DNA from: QNYZ01 sp964577615
Lineage (GTDB): Bacteria; Desulfobacterota; Desulfobacteria; Desulfobacterales; QNYZ01
Direction: 5' to 3'
Assembly (NCBI GenBank): GCA_964577615.1
Contig: CAZNZW010000003.1
Span: 41,334 to 105,333, forward strand
DNA: 64,000 nt
Of the stretch, positions 33,409-41,196 are shown piece after piece (the stretch's first letter is position 1; every line of letters begins with the position of its first letter). The position numbers and the translations under genes are program-made. The notes beneath the pieces are model-generated. The model worked only from the letters and a program-made list of their open reading frames with translations. It was not told the DNA's origin and made no database searches.

Positions 33409-34467
33409 TTACCTTTTTTCAAACGGAAACGTCCGTGATGGATGGTCGACGAGACGGCCGTCAGGCGTTCGGACAACGATCAGACAGGCCACGCGGGCCA
33501 GCCGGTCGATCAGGGCCAGTCCTTTGTCCACGTCCATAACCATGATCCCCGTGGCCAGGCCGTCGGCCAGGGCACAGGTATCGGCAATAACGGAGACACT
33601 GACGACGCCGCTGGCCACCGGCATACCGGTGCGCGGGTCGATAATATGCCCGTAATAGCGGCCGCCTGTCTCAAAATAATTGCGATAATCACCACTGGTG
33701 GCCAGCGCGCGGTTGGAGAGGGCAACCACTTTGTAAACCGCATCAAAAGGCGCATTGCGTTCGGGCCGGTTGATGCCCACGCGCCACGGGCGGCCATCGG
33801 GCCGGTGACCGGCCGCGTATACTTCACCGCCGATTTCCACCAGATAATGATGGAACCCCCGCCGGGTGAGCAGCGCGGCTACCTGGTCCACGCCGTATCC
33901 CTTGGCCACGGAGGCCAGGTCCAGGGTCACGGCCGGGTCTTTCTTGGCCAGCCGGGCGCCCGGACCGACATCGATCAGATTAAATCCAACATGCGGCAGC
34001 AGCGCGTGAATCTTTTTATGCGTCGGCACCTGGTCTGTCGGTCCAGCCGCGCCAAAGCCCCACAGGTTGACCAGCGGCGCAATCGTTCCATCCCAGGCGC
34101 CATCCGTCAATTGATACAGCCGCCGGGCCAGATCCATCACCTGTCTGAAATTTTCCGATATCGTAAAAGGGTGCCCGGTTTGCGTTAAAGCGTTGAACCG
34201 GCTGATCTCGCTGGTGGGAATAAAGGTAGACATCTGCCGGTTAACCTGCTGTAACCGGCCGGAAATGGCGGCGTCAAGATTGTCGGCATCCCCGTCGCCC
34301 CTGACGACAATGATCTGATACATTGTCCCCATGGTCTGGCCGGAGATCAGAATTTCCCGGGCGGCGGCCCGGGCCGTCTGTACACGGGCACCAAAAACCA
34401 AGAGAAAACCGGACAGCAGCAGGACGCATACCCCGGCGCGGTAATACGGCCGGTTTTCCCGCGTCAT
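33409..34467 (-). CDS. apbE: FAD:protein FMN transferase
   Basis: 352 residues with an N-terminal hydrophobic export segment (VCVLLLSGFLLVFGARV). ApbE transfers FMN from FAD to a Thr/Ser of periplasmic-side flavoproteins such as RnfG, RnfD and NqrC. Family motifs: SGQTMGTMYQI, EISRFNALTQ, LDLASVAKGYGVD (FAD/metal site), SGDYRNYF, HIIDPRTGMP, and CALADGLATGIMVM. The usual lipobox is not obvious. It follows the acidic unknown gene by 15 bases. No Rnf or Nqr genes lie in the window, so the client is elsewhere. Confidence 0.92.
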   Translation of the reverse strand: MTRENRPYYRAGVCVLLLSGFLLVFGARVQTARAAAREILISGQTMGTMYQIIVVRGDGDADNLDAAISGRLQQVNRQMSTFIPTSEISRFNALTQTGHPFTISENFRQVMDLARRLYQLTDGAWDGTIAPLVNLWGFGAAGPTDQVPTHKKIHALLPHVGFNLIDVGPGARLAKKDPAVTLDLASVAKGYGVDQVAALLTRRGFHHYLVEIGGEVYAAGHRPDGRPWRVGINRPERNAPFDAVYKVVALSNRALATSGDYRNYFETGGRYYGHIIDPRTGMPVASGVVSVSVIADTCALADGLATGIMVMDVDKGLALIDRLARVACLIVVRTPDGRLVDHPSRTFPFEKR

Positions 34468-34482
34468 GACCGGGGCGTCCGC

Positions 34483-34962
34483 TTAATCGTCCTCATCCCC
34501 ATCGCCGGCGTCATTTTTGATAATTTTGAGGGATGTTTTTATTTTTTTTATCTCCAGGTCGGCCTCGACCTCGTCATCGGCGTCATCGTCAAGGAGATCA
34601 TCAACGATCGCATCCTCATCGGGCTCCGCTTCGATTTCGATAATTTCCTCTTCCTCTTCTCCGGTGGCCAAAAGGTCGATATCGTTGAGCAGCAGTTCTC
34701 TGGGGCCGGTTTCGTCCGATTCGTACAGCGCAACAACCTCTCGGGCAATCTGTTCCATGTGGGCGCTGGGCGGGTACATATTTTTTGTCCGCAATACCGA
34801 GACCAGTGTCCGGGTGTCCCCGGCAATCGCGTCGGCCACCACTTCGGCATCGTATGTCTCTTCACAGAGCAGGGACAGAACATCCTTGTCCAGTTCGGCA
34901 TATTCCTTGATGATCAATTTTTTCTGTTTCTCATCTTTGGTTAAAGTAAATTTTTGTTTCAT
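34483..34962 (-). CDS. Acidic protein of unknown function
   Basis: 159 residues from ATG 34962 (AGGAGA ribosome site). The N-terminal half (MKQKFTLTKDEKQKKLII... to about residue 90) is a helical domain with LDKDVLSLLCEETYDAEVVADAI and TKNMYPPSAHMEQIAREVVALY. The last 60 residues are dominated by Asp and Glu (EEEEE, DDLLDDDADDEVE) with a short basic turn near the end. Acidic tails of this kind occur in nucleic-acid mimic and chaperone-type proteins, but I do not recognise a family. It probably shares a transcript with apbE. Confidence 0.6.
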   Translation of the reverse strand: MKQKFTLTKDEKQKKLIIKEYAELDKDVLSLLCEETYDAEVVADAIAGDTRTLVSVLRTKNMYPPSAHMEQIAREVVALYESDETGPRELLLNDIDLLATGEEEEEIIEIEAEPDEDAIVDDLLDDDADDEVEADLEIKKIKTSLKIIKNDAGDGDEDD

Positions 34963-35118
34963 ACGGGATATCTCCTGTTCCAATTTCGGCTTTCCGTTAT
35001 GCCTCAAAAGCACCGGTTTGTTGATATGTTAATTTACAATTGACAGATCCGTACGGATCTTTGGGTCTATAATCATTCCGACGCCGCGCCATGTCAAGCA
35101 GCAAATGGCGATTTAGTA

Positions 35119-35147
35119 TTGACCCGTATCCAATAAAGTATTATTTT
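35119..35147 (+). promoter_or_regulatory. Promoter of the tRNA-Ser pair
   Basis: TTGACC (35119-35124), a 17-base spacer, TATTTT (35142-35147), ending 13 bases before the first tRNA: 5 of 6 and 4 of 6 matches with ideal spacing. Confidence 0.6.
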
Positions 35148-35160
35148 ATGTGTTTCAAAA

Positions 35161-35248
35161 GGAGGGATGGCTGAGTGGTCGAAAGCGGCGGTCTTGAAAA
35201 CCGTTGAGGTTCACGCCTCCGTGGGTTCGAATCCTACTCCCTCCGCCA
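35161..35248 (+). tRNA. tRNA-Ser (TGA)
   Basis: 88 bases with encoded CCA; acceptor GGAGGGA/TCCCTCC, anticodon loop CTTGAAA (TGA), and the long variable arm of a class II tRNA. It is 39 bases before a second tRNA-Ser. Confidence 0.95.
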
Positions 35249-35287
35249 AATGTACCGGATGATCCATCCATATGGTCAAACTATTCC

Positions 35288-35380
35288 GGAGAGATGGCCG
35301 AGCTGGCTGAAGGCGCTCGCCTGCTAAGCGAGTGTGCGGTGAAAGCTGCACCGAGGGTTCGAATCCCTCTCTCTCCGCCA
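35288..35380 (+). tRNA. tRNA-Ser (GCT)
   Basis: 93 bases with encoded CCA; acceptor GGAGAGA/TCTCTCC, anticodon loop CTGCTAA (GCT), long variable arm. Shares the promoter and terminator of the first tRNA-Ser. Confidence 0.95.
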
Positions 35381-35390
35381 TTTACCATGC

Positions 35391-35424
35391 GCGCCCGGCA
35401 TGCAGAATGCCGGGCGCTTTTTTT
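35391..35424 (+). terminator. Intrinsic terminator of the tRNA-Ser pair
   Basis: An 11-bp stem (35391-35401 with 35407-35417), 5-base loop, followed by seven Ts (35418-35424), 10 bases after the second tRNA. Confidence 0.9.
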
Positions 35425-35451
35425 ATTTTCCGGCTGCCGGAATTGTCCGGT

Positions 35452-36225
35452 TCAGCGGGCGGCCACCCGATCCCGCAGCCATTGCAGCCACGGTGTCAAT
35501 CCCTCCCCGGTTTTCGCGGATACCGGCCAGACCGGCATGCCCGGATGGACCTGATGAATATTTGCCGCAGCGGCGGCGACATCAAAATCAAGATAGGGCA
35601 GCAGATCCGTCTTGTTCAGCAGGGCCACATCACATTGCCTGAACATCAAGGGGTATTTGAGCGGTTTATCTTCCCCTTCGGTGACACTCAGCACCACGAC
35701 CCGGGCATGCTCGCCGATATCAAATTCCGCCGGACAGACCAGATTCCCCACGTTTTCAACGATGAGAAGGTCGATGGCGGCCAGATCAATATCGACCAGC
35801 GCCTTTAACACGCCCGGAGCGGTCAGGTGACAGTCGCCGCCGAACTGGTCGGTATTGATCTGTACGGCCGGTGCCCCGGTTGCCGCCAGACGGTCGGCAT
35901 CGTTGCGGGTACAGATATCGCCGACGACCACCGCGCAGCGAATCCCCGTTGCCTGCAGTTTATTGATGGTCTTGACCAGAGTCGTCGTCTTTCCGGAGCC
36001 GGGCGAACTCATTACGTTGAGAACAAATACGTTCCGGTCGGCAAATAACCGCCGGTTTGTCCGGGCCAGCTGGTCATTGGCATCCAGGATGCGACGTTCC
36101 ACGACGATTTCCCGGTGTCCGCCCCCGTGATGGGGGCCGTCATGGGCCCCTGCCGGAGAATGGTCATGGGGGCCGTGTCCGCGATGGCGGCAGGCCAACG
36201 TTTTAAATCCCGGTAAAAAAATCAT
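35452..36225 (-). CDS. hypB: Hydrogenase/urease nickel incorporation GTPase HypB
   Basis: 257 residues. A nickel-storage N-terminus has eight histidines between residues 14 and 37 (HRGHGPHDH, AHDGPHHGGGH). The G-domain follows: P-loop SSPGSGKTTT, VVGDICTRNDADR, VENVGNLVCPAEFD (metal-site cysteine), and NKTDLLPYL. HypB and HypA deliver Ni2+ to the [NiFe]-hydrogenase large subunit. The ATG overlaps the hypA stop by four bases. No hypCDEF or hydrogenase structural gene is in the window. It lies downstream of sucD, possibly by chance. Confidence 0.95.
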   Translation of the reverse strand: MIFLPGFKTLACRHRGHGPHDHSPAGAHDGPHHGGGHREIVVERRILDANDQLARTNRRLFADRNVFVLNVMSSPGSGKTTTLVKTINKLQATGIRCAVVVGDICTRNDADRLAATGAPAVQINTDQFGGDCHLTAPGVLKALVDIDLAAIDLLIVENVGNLVCPAEFDIGEHARVVVLSVTEGEDKPLKYPLMFRQCDVALLNKTDLLPYLDFDVAAAAANIHQVHPGMPVWPVSAKTGEGLTPWLQWLRDRVAAR

Positions 36226-36581
36226 TCTGGGTCGTCTGCCTCAATTTCAATGGATCGAATATCCAGTTCCTGCCCGGAGATAACCGTTACGGAGTCGCTG
36301 CCGCATTTTTGGCATTGAAATACCGGTTTTGCCACCGTCCGGGTGGCGTGGCAATCCTGGCAGCGAATCCGGACCGGTATTTCCTCGATGATCAGTTCGG
36401 CCCCGGCCAGTGGCGTGTCTCTGGCCGCCATGCCAAAACAGAAACGCAGACTGTCCGGTATAACGGCCGCCAGCTTGCCGATACTCAGATTGACCCGGGC
36501 CACCCGGGCATGGGGCGCATCCACCGGAATAGAAGCCGTGGCGATTTTGATGACCTCTATGGCAATCCCCATCTCATGCAT
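36222..36581 (-). CDS. hypA: Hydrogenase nickel incorporation protein HypA
   Basis: 119 residues from ATG 36581, chosen because MHEMG is the conserved HypA N-terminus with His2 as nickel ligand; the ribosome site is poor. The zinc site is CQDC...CQKC (residues about 78-81 and 95-98), and LSIGKLAAVIPDSLRFCF is the family core. It works with HypB, whose gene overlaps by four bases. It begins 82 bases after the sucD stop on the same strand. Confidence 0.93.
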   Translation of the reverse strand: MHEMGIAIEVIKIATASIPVDAPHARVARVNLSIGKLAAVIPDSLRFCFGMAARDTPLAGAELIIEEIPVRIRCQDCHATRTVAKPVFQCQKCGSDSVTVISGQELDIRSIEIEADDPE

Positions 36582-36663
36582 GATCGGCGGGAGGGCGATA
36601 AGGCCGGAAAACAGTATGGCGGAGAAATATTGCGTTTGGTCGTAATCGCCGCACAGGCATTGA

Positions 36664-37533
36664 TTAAAATACCTCCGCGCACAGCTCGCCCAACCGTCCC
36701 AGGTCCTCGCATACATGAATACCGGCGGCTTTCATGGCGTCAATTTTTCCCTGGGCCGTACCACTGCCGCCACTGACAATGGCACCGGCATGCCCCATGC
36801 GCCGCCCGGGCGGGGCGGTCAGGCCGGCAATAAAACCCACCACGGGTTTGGTCACCTGCTGCGTGATGAATTCAGCGGCATCTTCTTCGGCGGATCCGCC
36901 GATCTCCCCCACCATGACGATACCGGTCGTTTCCGGATCTTTCTGAAACGCATCCAGACAATCGATAAAATTGGTGCCGTTGACCGGATCACCGCCAATA
37001 CCGATACAGGTGGTCTGACCGATTCCCTGCCGGGTCAACTGATGAACCACTTCATAGGTCAGGGTACCGGACCGGGAGATCACGCCGATGGGGCCGCCGG
37101 GTTTATGCGCCGGGCCGGGCATGATGCCGACCTTGCAGATACCCGGCGTGATAATGCCCGGGCAATTGGGCCCGATCAGGCGAACCGGCCGGGTGGCCAG
37201 GTAATTTTTGACCCGCATCATATCCAGCACCGGAATCCCTTCGGTGATGGCGACGATCAGGTCGACATCGGCATCGGCGGCCTCCATAATCGCATCGGCG
37301 GCAAAGGGCGGGGGGACGAAAATCAGGCTGCAATTGGCGCCTGTTGCTTCAACGGCCGCCCGGACGGTATTGAATACCGGTACGTCATCCACCTTCTGTC
37401 CGCTTTTACCCGGTGTCACGCCGGCCACCACCCGGGTGCCGTACGCCACGCACTGACGCGTATGAAACTGGCCTTCGCGGCCGGTGATGCCCTGCACGAG
37501 AACGCGTGTGGTCTGATCAACAAAAATGCTCAT
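36664..37533 (-). CDS. sucD: Succinyl-CoA synthetase alpha subunit
   Basis: 289 residues. CoA-binding Rossmann domain with VQGITGREGQFHT at residues 14-26, and a ligase domain with the phosphorylated histidine in RRMGHAGAIVSGGSGTA. SucCD interconverts succinyl-CoA and succinate with nucleotide phosphorylation. Following the methylmalonyl-CoA genes on the same strand, it completes propionyl-CoA to succinate conversion with conservation of energy. It is 69 bases after sucC. Confidence 0.95.
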   Translation of the reverse strand: MSIFVDQTTRVLVQGITGREGQFHTRQCVAYGTRVVAGVTPGKSGQKVDDVPVFNTVRAAVEATGANCSLIFVPPPFAADAIMEAADADVDLIVAITEGIPVLDMMRVKNYLATRPVRLIGPNCPGIITPGICKVGIMPGPAHKPGGPIGVISRSGTLTYEVVHQLTRQGIGQTTCIGIGGDPVNGTNFIDCLDAFQKDPETTGIVMVGEIGGSAEEDAAEFITQQVTKPVVGFIAGLTAPPGRRMGHAGAIVSGGSGTAQGKIDAMKAAGIHVCEDLGRLGELCAEVF

Positions 37534-37602
37534 AATCGATCCTCAATATCTGTAAAATTAACGCCGTCATCGGGTTGCGCGAACCCGATTACTTTGAGAA
37601 GG

Positions 37603-38760
37603 TCAGACGATCTCGGCCACTTTCCGGGCTGCGTCTTTCAGATCAACAGCGGTGATCAGGTTCAATCCGGATTGGTCCAGAATTTCCCGGCCTTTTTCCA
37701 CATTGGTGCCTTCCATGCGCACCACCACCGGCACGTCGATGGCTGTTTTTTTCGCTGCCGCCACCACGCCTTCGGCCAGTACGTCACATCGCAGAATACC
37801 GCCGAAAATGTTGATGAGAATCCCTTTCACGTTTTTGTCGGCCAGTATGATCTTGAACCCGTTTTCAACCATTTCGGCACTGGCGCCGCCCCCGACATCG
37901 AGAAAATTCGCCGGTTCGGCCCCGGCCAGATGAATAAGGTCCATGGTGGCCATGGCCAGCCCGGCGCCGTTGACCATGTTGCCGACATTGCCGTCCAGGT
38001 TGATATAGTTGAGATTGTATTCGGCCGCTTCGATTTCCTGGGGATCTTCTTCGTCCAGATCCCGGTAGGCCACAATTTCCTTGTGCCGGAACAGGGCATT
38101 GTCGTCAAAATTAACTTTGGCATCCAGGGCCACCACCGTTTCTTCGGCGGTGATCACAAGGGGGTTGATTTCAAGAAGGGAGCAGTCATTATCGACAAAC
38201 AGCCGGTAGAGCTGACCCAGCATGGGCGTAAAGCGTTTGATCACGGCCGGCGACAGGTTCAGACCGAAAGCCACCTCCCGGCAATGATACGGCTGGATAC
38301 CGGTGAGCGGGTTGATGGCCACGCGGATGATTTTTTCCGGCGTGGCTGCCGCGACCTCTTCGATATCCATTCCACCGGCCTCGCTGGCCATGATCACGAT
38401 TTTGGCCGTGGCCCGGTCGGGGATCAGGCTGAGGTAGAGTTCTTTTTCGATATTCAGGCCCTGCTCCACCAGCACTTTTTTCACCACGCGCCCGGCCGGG
38501 CCGGTCTGGTGGGTCACCAGGGTCATGCCGATGATCTGGCCTGCCATTTCCCTGACGGCATCGGCCGTATCGGCCAGCTTCACTCCGCCGCCCTTGCCGC
38601 GTCCGCCCGCGTGGATCTGGGCTTTGACAATCACCGGGTATTTTCCCAGCTGCCCGGCCGCCTGGACCGCTTCATCCGCCGAAAAGGCCACCTGCCCGTC
38701 CGGGACCGGAATATCGTATTTCCGAAATAATTCCTTGGCCTGATATTCATGAATTTTCAT
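37603..38760 (-). CDS. sucC: Succinyl-CoA synthetase beta subunit
   Basis: 385 residues. The ATP-grasp domain starts MKIHEYQAKELFRKYDIPVP, with KAQIHAGGRGKGGGVKLA for nucleotide binding. The C-terminal power-helix domain has DGNVGNMVNGAGLAMATMD and NIFGGILRCDVLAEGVV. Paired with sucD. A hairpin terminator lies upstream between it and the biotin-carrier gene, so sucCD may also have separate transcription. Nucleotide preference (ADP or GDP) cannot be decided here. Confidence 0.95.
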   Translation of the reverse strand: MKIHEYQAKELFRKYDIPVPDGQVAFSADEAVQAAGQLGKYPVIVKAQIHAGGRGKGGGVKLADTADAVREMAGQIIGMTLVTHQTGPAGRVVKKVLVEQGLNIEKELYLSLIPDRATAKIVIMASEAGGMDIEEVAAATPEKIIRVAINPLTGIQPYHCREVAFGLNLSPAVIKRFTPMLGQLYRLFVDNDCSLLEINPLVITAEETVVALDAKVNFDDNALFRHKEIVAYRDLDEEDPQEIEAAEYNLNYINLDGNVGNMVNGAGLAMATMDLIHLAGAEPANFLDVGGGASAEMVENGFKIILADKNVKGILINIFGGILRCDVLAEGVVAAAKKTAIDVPVVVRMEGTNVEKGREILDQSGLNLITAVDLKDAARKVAEIV

Positions 38761-38807
38761 AGGCTCTCCTTGTCAACTGATCGGCACCGCTGCCGGCCGG
38801 CGCAAAT

Positions 38808-38848
38808 AAAAAGCGCAAAAACCGCCATGACGGCCGCCTTTGCGCTTT
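38808..38848 (-). terminator. Intrinsic terminator between the biotin-carrier carboxyltransferase and sucC
   Basis: A 10-bp outer stem (38810-38819 with 38839-38848) with an inner GC hairpin, followed by TTTTT on the minus strand (A-run 38808-38812). It lies 38 bases after the carboxyltransferase stop. Confidence 0.7.
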
Positions 38849-38886
38849 CCGGTTTGTCATTATAACGGACACAGAAAATCTGTCAG

Positions 38887-40890
38887 CTATCCGATGACGC
38901 AAAGGACGTCATTTTTCGCTACCGAATCGCCACTGCTGTAATTGATCGCCTTGACAGTGCCGGAACAGGGCGCCGGCAGGGCATTTTCCATCTTCATGGC
39001 TTCCAGAATCACCACGGTTTCGCCTTCTTCCACGCTGTCGCCGACCTGTTTTTCGTAATCGACGATCATCCCGGGCATGGGCGCTGCCAGGGGAGTCCCT
39101 TCGGCCGCGGCCGCCGGTTTTTCCGCCGGGGGAGTGGTCGGTGCCGCCGCCGCCGTCGGAGCAGCCGCCGGTGCTGGTGCAGCCACTGGCGCCACCGGCG
39201 GCGCGGGTGCGGCCCCCGCCATCGGCTGGGCATAGGCAATGACCGGTGACCCACCCACTTCGTCTACGCCGATTTCATAATATTCGTTGTCTATAAACAC
39301 GTTGAACGAACGCAGGTTCTCACTCTTGGGCGGCAGGTCGCCAGCCGGTTTTTCGATCAATTCCCCGGCCCGCGCCTTTCGGATTAGTTCTTCTTCTTTT
39401 TTGGCCTCTGCCAGCGTTTTGGGCAGCACTTCGGGGGGTGGGGTCTCTTTCCCGTATTTCCACTTGAGAAATCGCTTTCCGGTGACCGGGTAGATGGCAT
39501 AGAGGATCTGGTCATCTATATCAACGGCCAGGTCGCCGATCTCCTCCTTTGCCCTGGACAGCTCGGGTTCCAGAATTTCAGCCGGGCGGCCGGTAAAGGG
39601 GTCTTCACCCCTTTCGTATCCCTTCAGCGCTTTTTTCTGTACTTCCGGATCGATGGGGATCGCCGTTTTTCCGTACAGGCCGTAGCAGAGATCCTTGACC
39701 TGATCGGTGATCATTTTGTAGCGTTCTTTCTCATCATCGAAAAGGACATTGTTTACCGTCTGGATCCCGACAATCTGGCTGGTGGGGGTTACCAGCGGAA
39801 TCTGCCCCAGTTCCTTGCGGACCCTCGGCAGTTCTTTGTATACTTCGCCAATCTTATCGAGGGCATCCATTTCGCGCAGCTGGTTGACCAGGTTGGACAG
39901 CATGCCGCCCGGCGTCTGGTGCAGCAGTACGTTGATGTCGATAATGGACACCTTGGAGTCATCCAGGAGATGTTTGTACTTGGGCAAAATTTCTTTCTCA
40001 AATATTTCGTTGATTTCCGCCAGGTGGTGGATATCAAAGCCCGTGTCCCGATTGGTGCCCAGCAGCGTCATCACCAGTGGCTCAATGGCGGCGTGCGATG
40101 TCCGGTAAGCATACGGCGTCATACAGGTATCAATGATATCGACGCCCGCCTCGATGGCTTTCAAATGGCTCATGGCGCTCATTCCCGAAGTAAAGTGGCT
40201 GTGCAGGTGGATCGGCACCTTGCAGTTTTCCTTCAGGGCCTTGATCAGGTCATAGGCATCGTACGGCGCGATCAGGCCCGCCATGTCCTTGACACAGATT
40301 GTATCGGCGCCCATGTCTTCCAGGGCTTTGGCCTTATTGACATAGTAGTCGAGGTTATACACCTCACCTCCCAGGCGCGGCTGGGTCATGGTGTAGCAGA
40401 TGCATCCCTGAAAGTGCTTGCCGCATTTCTTGATCATTGGAACAACGGTTTCAAAATTCCGGTAGTCGTTGAGGGCGTCAAAGGTGCGGAAAATATCCAT
40501 CCCGTTTTCCGCGGCCCGTTCGACAAAGGCCTCGGCCACATCATCGGCGTAATTGCGGTATCCCACCAGGTTCTGGGCCCGCAACAACATGGAAAAGGGC
40601 GTTTTTTTGATGTAGCGTTTCAGTGTGCGGATCCGTTCCCAGGGATCTTCGTTGAGAAACCGGTGCATCGTGTCGAAGGTGGCGCCGCCCCATACTTCCA
40701 TGGCCCAGAAACCGACGGCATCCATCTTTTCGGCCACCGGAATCATATCCTCGGTGCGGCCGCGGGTGGCAAACAGGGACTGATGACCATCGCGCAGGGT
40801 CAGATCTTCAATCTTCAACGGATTTTCCGCCGGGGGGCGATCCGGTTCGTAATTCATGGCTGTCATCTTGACTTGGTCGTGGTCACTCAT
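38887..40890 (-). CDS. 5S-type carboxyltransferase fused to biotin carrier (transcarboxylase / PycB-OadA family)
   Basis: 667 residues. Residues about 25-330 form the pyruvate/oxaloacetate carboxyltransferase TIM barrel (EDLTLRDGHQSLFATR, FRTFDALND, CVKDMAGLI with the carbamylated-lysine position, HLHSHFTSGM). A PYC_OADA conserved domain follows to about 470. An alanine-proline linker (about 555-595) leads to a biotinyl domain with EAMKMEN, the lysine carrying biotin. Family members act as pyruvate carboxylase B, oxaloacetate decarboxylase alpha or transcarboxylase 5S. With a 12S-like subunit and methylmalonyl-CoA mutase adjacent, and no biotin carboxylase, I favour a transcarboxylase: propionyl-CoA + oxaloacetate <-> methylmalonyl-CoA + pyruvate. 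The 5S and 1.3S parts are fused here. Confidence 0.88.
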   Translation of the reverse strand: MSDHDQVKMTAMNYEPDRPPAENPLKIEDLTLRDGHQSLFATRGRTEDMIPVAEKMDAVGFWAMEVWGGATFDTMHRFLNEDPWERIRTLKRYIKKTPFSMLLRAQNLVGYRNYADDVAEAFVERAAENGMDIFRTFDALNDYRNFETVVPMIKKCGKHFQGCICYTMTQPRLGGEVYNLDYYVNKAKALEDMGADTICVKDMAGLIAPYDAYDLIKALKENCKVPIHLHSHFTSGMSAMSHLKAIEAGVDIIDTCMTPYAYRTSHAAIEPLVMTLLGTNRDTGFDIHHLAEINEIFEKEILPKYKHLLDDSKVSIIDINVLLHQTPGGMLSNLVNQLREMDALDKIGEVYKELPRVRKELGQIPLVTPTSQIVGIQTVNNVLFDDEKERYKMITDQVKDLCYGLYGKTAIPIDPEVQKKALKGYERGEDPFTGRPAEILEPELSRAKEEIGDLAVDIDDQILYAIYPVTGKRFLKWKYGKETPPPEVLPKTLAEAKKEEELIRKARAGELIEKPAGDLPPKSENLRSFNVFIDNEYYEIGVDEVGGSPVIAYAQPMAGAAPAPPVAPVAAPAPAAAPTAAAAPTTPPAEKPAAAAEGTPLAAPMPGMIVDYEKQVGDSVEEGETVVILEAMKMENALPAPCSGTVKAINYSSGDSVAKNDVLCVIG

Positions 40891-40956
40891 CGCTAGTATT
40901 CTCCCTTTTTAATCTATGCGGTCATTCATATTATCTTATTTTGCCATTTCCGCCGC

Positions 40957-41172
40957 CTACTGCAAGCGCGAGCGGTGAAACGTTTTCAGTTGCATCAGAT
41001 TACGGTTCTGCATCATGGTCTGACGGCCGCTCATGCCCCACAGGGTCATGGGCGGCAGTTTCGGCCGGGGAGGGGGCGCCGGTTGAGACAGGGCCCACCG
41101 GGCTTCTTCCTCGGTTTTGATATAGGCGATAACCGCAGCTGAAGCGGCGGCGATTTTCTTTTTATTTTCCAT
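40957..41172 (-). CDS. Small accessory subunit of a biotin-dependent acyl-CoA carboxyltransferase
   Basis: 71 residues. A short helical N-terminus (IAAASAAVIAYIKTEEEA) is followed by a proline-rich stretch and a C-terminal LWGMSGRQTMMQNRNLMQ. That end recalls the W-x-x-x-GRQ-x-x-M-x-x-R motif seen in small subunits of methylmalonyl-CoA and glutaconyl-CoA decarboxylases and related anaerobic carboxylases. It lies between the 12S-like and 5S/biotin genes with gaps of 24 and 66 bases, as such subunits do. It probably bridges the carboxyltransferase and biotin components. No sodium-pump subunit is seen, so it is not proof of a decarboxylase. Confidence 0.6.
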   Translation of the reverse strand: MENKKKIAAASAAVIAYIKTEEEARWALSQPAPPPRPKLPPMTLWGMSGRQTMMQNRNLMQLKTFHRSRLQ

Positions 41173-41196
41173 TTTTTATCTCCGTGGGCGAGGGGG

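Noticed and set aside
36715..38730. 671-codon open frame antisense to sucC and sucD
   Set aside because: The opposite strand encodes two well-conserved succinyl-CoA synthetase subunits; the antisense frame has no domain and a low-complexity composition.
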